A stretch of DNA of 64,000 nt from Gordionus sp. m RMFG-2023 (lineage: Eukaryota; Nematomorpha; Gordioida; Chordodea; Parachordodidae). Under the pieces are notes generated by a model. It was given only the letters and a program-made list of their open reading frames with translations, had not been told where the DNA came from and ran no database searches. The stretch is taken from the NCBI RefSeq assembly GCF_954871325.1, contig NC_088777.1:14919366-14983365 (forward strand). The letters run 5' to 3'. The translations under genes and the position numbers were made by a program. Position 1 is the stretch's first letter; every line of letters begins with the position of its first letter. Shown piece by piece: positions 57,957-64,000 of this stretch.

Positions 57957-59439
57957 TGTCAACCCTGAGCGAAACAAATGATTCGGTTATGACGCAGCAT
58001 TTTGCCAAAATTCACGAACCTAACCGACCACAAAGAAGTGAAGTCATAAATGTCCAACAAATTAAAACTCCCGAGGGCAATATAGGAAGCACTAGGACAA
58101 GCTCTACTACAACCAAGAAAGGTTAGTTATAATTTACAAATTTTTATTTTCCTTATTTTTTAAATTTTACGTTTATTTACTCTTTTTATAAGGTCAGTTT
58201 TAGTTTATAAATTTATTATCTTGTTTTTTTAGATCAAAATGGGCACACCCAGTCCATAAAATTCACCGAAAAAGAAATCTTTGACCCTTCTCAAAATGGG
58301 CATTCTTTAACAGAAGAAAATGATAATTCTTTTACTCAAAGTAAAATTTTTTAAATAAGTATGATGATACTTGATAAGAAATAAAGTTCTTCAAAAACGT
58401 TATTTAACTAAGATTATATAACTTAATCCATTAACTTTTTCAATATAATTCAACTGCTCTTATTGTTTCCAAAAATTCGCTTTTCGAATTATGTTTTTTT
58501 ATTAAACATCATATTGCCTTTTTTAAAACTATAATTTAGGCATTTCCACAATTAAATACATTTGCAAAATAACTACTGAATGATTGAGACAAGCCATTTA
58601 TATAAGTTCAATAGTGTGCCGTGTAACTATTTTTTAAAAATTATAAAATTCAGTTTTATGCCTCAATATTTAGTATTTTAAAATTAAAAAAGGCTGGCCC
58701 TGGTTCCTTCAACGCTGTCAATGTTAAAAAAATGGAATTTGATTGACATTGAAAGCGTCACAGTTAAATGAAAAATATTACAGAACGGTCTCATATTAAA
58801 ATCAAAGAGACAAGCCCATACCAAGCACAAAATTTTATTAAATTTTTTTAAAAAAATATTATTTTAACAAAATCCAAGCTTTAAAAAATATATAACTATT
58901 AACCAGTTGGAAAATCATATAATGGAACTTTTGATATTTATTTATTGCTCATTCAATTTTTCTTTGAAACAAAATTATAAGATATAGCGTAAATTACTCA
59001 AAGAAATTATCAAAAATAATATTCCAGGCTGGGCCAAAATATTTTTTAAAAAAATACCGGGCTGGTCATAGAATTAATTTTTATTCAAATCCCGGAAAGT
59101 GTAATTGGAATCCCTATCACTGGAGGTCTCTATATTAAATTTATTAATATAATGTTTAGCAAAACAGATACTCATATTGTAAATATGACCCACCATCTTC
59201 GAGAGGATTTTACAAATTTATTAACTATCAATTTCTCGTAAATACAAAGACATATATTTTAAAATCAAACTAAAATGATTTTATTTAAAAATAACTTCAT
59301 TTTAAAATGAATAAATTAGATACAGGATCGGAGTTAGCAAAAAAATTGTCTCAGTTAGGCAGCAGTGGCAAGATTACAGTTTCATCGAAAATCTTCAAAG
59401 ATGGTGAAGTCACTACTATAACAAAGACCACTAATTTCG
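57957..59439 (+). CDS. Three exons of an unrecognised host gene
   Basis: Exon a (57957-58121) reads STLSETNDSVMTQHFAKIHE, PNRPQRSEVINVQQIKTPEG, NIGSTRTSSTTTKK, with a GT donor (AAAG|GTTAGT). Exon b (58233-58340), after acceptor ttgttttttttag, continues in phase: DQNGHTQSIKFTEKEIFDPS, QNGHSLTEENDNSFTQ, donor CAAA|GTAAAA. Exon c ends at 59439 with a GT donor; its acceptor is either ttag|at (59320) or acag|ga (59326), both in phase, and reads GSELAKKLSQLGSSGKITVS, SKIFKDGEVTTITKTTNFG. An ATG at 59307 could also start exon c alone. The product is Ser/Thr/Lys-rich and looks disordered. More exons must lie outside these. Function unknown to me; the evidence is frame, phase and lower AT content. Confidence 0.55.
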
Positions 59440-60284
59440 GTAAATTATTAATTTAATTAAATTTGAATCATTTCTTTTTAAAACATCTTCATGACTGGTA
59501 AAAGTGCAATTTCATGTTGTCAGAAGTTTTAATTATATGATAATTGTATTTAAAATTAGTTTAAACCTGAAAGAATATCATAATATTGATTTTTTTGAGA
59601 AGATTTGTTGTCACTAATTTCCATTAAATAACTGACTGACAAATAAAATACCTAAAAAAAATTTAATAACAAAATGTAACGCTTAAAACGGGGACATTTA
59701 AAGTTACCTATTTTTAAAACATTTTAAATAAATTCCTAAAATTGGGGTATTGTCAGAAGTTTTCTCTCTTATATTTATTTCCATTACATATTTAATTTCC
59801 CAATTCAAAATAAATATTATTAAAAAATTCCCAACCACATCAAAAATAATTAATAGCCCAGAATATAAGGTAAAATTTTCAATCTCATTTAAATAAAAAT
59901 AAAATGGCCAGTGATTGTAGAATATAAATACAATTTGTTTATCAATTCAATAAAAAGCAATTGAGATATTACTTTGAACTAATAAGACTTATTTGTACCA
60001 AAAGAATACAATAATTTTTAAAAATGCAATTAATTTTACTTAGTTATAAATAGTAAGGAGATAAGAATAATTGATTAAAGAAAAGAAATCGAGGATATAA
60101 TTTCCTATTTAACTGGTAGGGGGTTAATTTAACAAAGAGGGGAAAAATAAATGATTAATTGATAAATTGAGAAGGCCGAAATTTTAAGAGTGAGGAAATA
60201 AATGATCATATTGATTGAGGAGGCCGATAGCGGTTATTCAAAAAAGTGAAGAGATAAATGATTAATGGATTAACAATAAATGCA
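59440..60284. other. AT-rich spacer or intron, no exon recognised
   Basis: Follows the donor at 59439 and may be an intron of that gene, but no continuing exon is recognised. At 60050-60260 there are three loose repeats of a GAGATAAATGATTAATTGAT-like unit. Confidence 0.4.
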
Positions 60285-61215
60285 AGGGCAGCTTGTTTTG
60301 TCCTACAATTATTGGGGTCCCAACTGGTTGTTTAAAAAACGGAACCGCATACTAATGGAAGTTCAGAGAGTCGTGTTCAAGGGTAGACATGCCCTGGGCG
60401 CCTGGAATATCGAAAAGGGGAACGAATGATGAGTATGGGGCTAAATGGGAGATCGCAAACTAACAGTGGTCGCCCCATGCCTTCCATAATCAAGAGAAGT
60501 AGCTATCAGAAATGACACCTGGGCAAAATAATAGCGAATAACAAGTCATATGATGACCAATGGGGAAATTTTTTTAAAATATTTTGTTCATATTTGACAC
60601 CATTTTGTTTCACGTCATTCAACGACTAATCACTGCTGTGACACCTCCTTTATATTAGTCCAAGAAAGAGATCCCAGATCTCGTCTGATCCTGGACATGG
60701 GGTGGACTCAAAACTGGCGGTTTCAGTGTCAACTACTGCCATTGGTGCGATATGTCCGTCCTTCTTAACAACAACTCAATCGACCCCAAGATTGGTAACG
60801 GTCTTTTTCAGCCGTCCCGGTCTCAGCTCTATACTCATCCGCTCTCTCTTGGTGCCCCTGTTTCTCGCTGCTTGTATTTACCGGGATCATCGAAAACGTT
60901 TTCCTAACCTCGATAGTTTAACCACATAAGTCAATTACCTTCACCACGTGAGATCCTATTCGTAGCAACGGACAAGCCAGCCCCAACATTTTCGACAGGT
61001 TCTTATTGTACCATCCCCTCATCTCTACCGTTTGGGTCCCACAGCTGATGAACTGTTCGGCCACTGCTTTGCATCTCGAAACCGTAACTCATGCGGATCC
61101 CCCACATCCAAAACCATCCGTACCGCCACTTAATGTTTCTAGATCACCCTCATTCATAAAGAGCACATAAAGATAATCGCCATCATCCTTTCCTCAAACC
61201 AACACAGCACCTTCA
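60285..61215. other. GC-richer stretch of unknown nature
   Basis: Two blocks (60285-60535 and 60625-61215) are clearly less AT-rich than their surroundings. The second has open frames of 70-80 codons on the plus strand (for example SVLLNNNSIDPKIGNGLFQP), broken by stops and without a family I recognise. The first includes ALGAWNIEKGNE, faintly like the start of a LINE endonuclease. This may be a decayed retroelement coding region, perhaps related to the LINE 1.7 kb downstream. Confidence 0.35.
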
Positions 61216-62930
61216 AACATCCCCTAGTGTACACTATTCTTTAAACTTATATCAGATTTTCACATCCATTTTTCTTAAAATCTTTAGACTTCTATCGCCC
61301 TCTATTAAAATCAAATAATCATTTAATTCTCCACTTATTCATACTGGTTAAAAGATAAGTAAAAAATGTAATAGATTAAAAGAAAAAATGAGTTCATTTC
61401 GAGTAATTGATAGTTAAGAAATATAAAATATGTCCGACATTTATTCCTTCTTTGAATAAAATATTTAACACTTTTAGAATCGGCGATTTTAGATTGTTTA
61501 TTTCCTTCCTGTGTTTGCAGTAAGTGGAGATAATTATTAATTATCACTATATTATATTGATTTTTAAAATACCAAAAAAAATATTAAAAAAGGTCCCAAG
61601 TCCGAGAAAACTAACGATGCCATAAAATCGGTCACACAAATGTAATTTTTTTTTATAATTTATAAATCTGATATATTTGTATGTGTAATAATAATTAATG
61701 TTAGTTTCTTTATGTAAGTATTAATATGAAATTTAAAAAAAATGGGCACTTCTATAAAACATAACTCTTATAAGTTTAAAGCGGTCAATCTTGATTTTTA
61801 AGTATAAAACTGAATCAACATTATTTTTTAAGAATTGAACAATTATTGAACCTGAACTAAACCGATAACACGTTTAGACCACTAATTAGAAAAATCAAAT
61901 AAATTTATAAAATCTTACTTTTTTTAAATATTAGATAAAAATGGTTTGAGCTAATATTTTGACTCTTGGTTTGTTTCATTTTGTATACTCTTACATAAAA
62001 ATTCCTTTTTAGATTTAAAACATATTAATACGTATTATATTCATTTTTTTTTATTTTGTCAAATTGTGTATTTTTAAAAATGATTATATACATTTCGAAA
62101 AGAAATGGTACAGCTGGCAATGTCTCTACATCTCGTTTATTACATTCTCCTAGTTCAATCAAAGATCTCCTTCTTAAATGGTGCAGGGATAAAACAGTTG
62201 GTTATAAGGTTCATTCTAATTATATTTTTTTAAAGTGCCAAGTAACATTTTTGCGAAGATATTTAGTTACTTTATAAAATTTTTGTATATATCTCATTTA
62301 TTATATTTATATCCCAAATTTAAAATTACTTTACAATATCTCATTTGTATCAAAGGGTTCCTGTAAAAAGTTTATTTGGTCTAAAAAGCATATTTTTGAA
62401 GACCAAGCATGACTTTTTTGATACCAATTTTGCAAATAGTTTATTGTAAAATCAGATATAAATTTGTTAAAGTTCAAACTTTTATCAAAATAAATTATAT
62501 TTTTTTAGTTCAATTATTTCATTTATAAGCATCTAAATCTTGTTGATTAAAATTATTTTTGCATAATAAAAAAAATATATTAATAATAAGTTATAATAAA
62601 TAATTCATAAAATAACTTGCTGTAATGAGTTACTTTTGAAATATAGTAAACTAGTACCTCTTAAAGGTAACTTTAAACAACACTAATTCTATTATAATAT
62701 TAATTTTTTTTCGTTCCTTGAAAAACGTTTAGGCAAGGTAGAGATGTAAAGGTAGGGAAAGTGTAGGGAAATTTCCCGAATTTTCCCTTAATATAAATAT
62801 ATTATTTATTTGCAAAAATTATGATTTATATTTTATAAAATATAATATTTTATTTCAATAATTATGATTTATAATTTAATTTATAAATAATTTTTATTTT
62901 CCTCGTGAGTCTTTAAACTTATTTTTTTAT
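61216..62930. other. AT-rich spacer, nothing recognised
   Basis: Highly AT-rich; no conserved frame on either strand. An isolated open frame at 62080-62277 has no recognisable domain. Confidence 0.4.
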
Positions 62931-64000
62931 TAGTGCAAGTCCTCGCTTAATATAAATGGTTTAATGAATAAATTAACCATTTTTCTAAGGCTCATGGTCG
63001 ACGAAAAAATGGATGTGATCGCGATACAGGAGACCCACTCAAAAGATAATAATATGGCTACCTTTAATAACTTTGAAATGTATAGTTCTGGCACCACTTC
63101 CAATAATTGGTCGGGGGTTGCTTTCTTTATCAGTAAAAGATTATGCAAATACGTGGATAAATTTGTGCCCATTTCGGAGAGATGCTGTTTACTATACCTG
63201 AATACCTGCTTCAGGCAAACAATCTTAGTTAATGTCTATGCCCCGCCTAGAAGAAACGAACGGCTCGCATTCCTTGATGACCTCGAAAACATTGTAAACT
63301 CTCTTCCTAGGAGTCGTAATTTGATAATCCTTGGGGATTTAAATACTAGGATCGGAAAAGATGACTCCTTTATTAGAGATGGGGTAAATTGGGAATGCAA
63401 CTCTCTCTCAATTAAACAGTGATGACAGCAGAAAGTTATTGGAGATGTGCAGGAGTATAAACCTCAAGGTCGAAAATACTTTCTTTTCACACAGCGAATT
63501 AAACACCCTAACCTTTAGTAGAAATAATATCAAGTCTCAGATCGATTTTATCATCTCGAACATCCATAGCTGGTTCATCGATGTAAAAGTAATGCCAAAT
63601 ATTAATATTTCTGATCATAAATTAATCAGAGCCAGTATTACTGTGAAAAATTTATGGGGAAACTCTCGGCGTCCTTCTCTTCAACCCCAGCCGAGATACC
63701 TGTCCTGGAAGAGAAATGCAACACACCTGCAACGCCCTGCAGTCAAACTACAGCTCGATCTATTCTTAAATGATAGGGAGGCAACTTTCTTATCCTCGTC
63801 GGAGTCTCAATCTGTCGAAGAATGTTGGGCGTCTTTCAAAAACGACTTGTTTGATGCCTACAATCATCTCCCTAACATCAACATTTCTCCACCAAGACAG
63901 GAATGGCTATCCGATGACACCATTCGCATGATAGCTCAACTCAAGTTACGAGGTGAGAGCGATGGTCACTTATGGACCTCAATTCATAGACTCCTAAGGA
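62931..64000 (+). mobile_element. LINE (non-LTR retrotransposon) ORF2, endonuclease part, runs off the right edge
   Basis: From LNINGLMNKLTIFL the frame encodes an AP-type endonuclease: IQETHS (catalytic Glu near 63030), GVAFFISKRL, LVNVYAPPRRNERL, ILGDLNTRIG (near 63336) and, after a shift, SQIDFIISN and ISDHKLI (near 63610). A linker follows (WGNSRRPSLQ, EWLSDDTIRMIAQLK), so reverse transcriptase should lie beyond the window. A stop lies directly before the first LINE codons and upstream DNA is AT-rich spacer, so the copy is 5'-truncated at the endonuclease start. Near 63405 a CTCTCTCT run has changed length, shifting the frame between LSIK and LNSDDSRKLLEM; otherwise the reading is clean, so it is young but probably inactive. 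The clade (L1/Tx1-like or other) cannot be settled without the RT. Confidence 0.88.

Overview
This is AT-rich nuclear DNA (roughly three quarters A+T by eye) from an animal. The evidence is two metazoan genes with canonical GT-AG introns: the first two coding exons of alpha-catenin at the left edge, and a 14-exon ZER1/ZYG11-family gene across 5.8-20.1 kb. Spliceosomal introns, a broken Ty3-type LTR element, many hAT transposons and a LINE all fit an invertebrate. The proteins are too diverged for me to name the phylum.

Layout. 0-0.36 kb: alpha-catenin exons 2 and 1 on the minus strand, with the rest of the gene off the left edge. 0.36-5.8 kb: repeat-rich spacer with a 563-bp hAT MITE bounded by a perfect 8-bp duplication and a decayed hAT-like relic. 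5.8-20.1 kb: ZER1-like gene, minus strand, with transposon fossils in its introns. 20.4-22.8 kb: a ZMYM1-type hAT transposon with both ends and a near-perfect target duplication. 23.1-27.7 kb: a broken, fairly young Ty3 element with both LTRs. 28.5-35.2 kb: a 63-bp minisatellite and three hAT elements or relics. 35.2-40.1 kb: almost featureless. 40.1-44.6 kb: tandem and truncated copies of a repeat family carrying a tRNA-like head (SINE-like). 45.2-47.4 kb: a second decayed ZMYM1-type hAT. 48.8-57.5 kb: MITEs, one more hAT relic and a small two-exon candidate gene (51.6-52.3 kb). 58.0-59.4 kb: exons of an unrecognised host gene on the plus strand. 60.3-61.2 kb: an unexplained GC-richer stretch. 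62.9 kb to the end: a 5'-truncated LINE ORF2 starting at its endonuclease.

The two recognised host genes are unrelated in function. Alpha-catenin links cadherin-beta-catenin junctions to actin. ZER1 is a substrate receptor of CUL2 ubiquitin ligases and reads N-terminal glycine degrons. I see no operon-like or defence-like gene cluster and no coherent undescribed system. The most unusual points are the roughly doubled length of the ZER1-like protein, its stop-overlapping splice donor, a fold-back TA-flanked MITE family with six copies, and the tRNA-headed repeat family.
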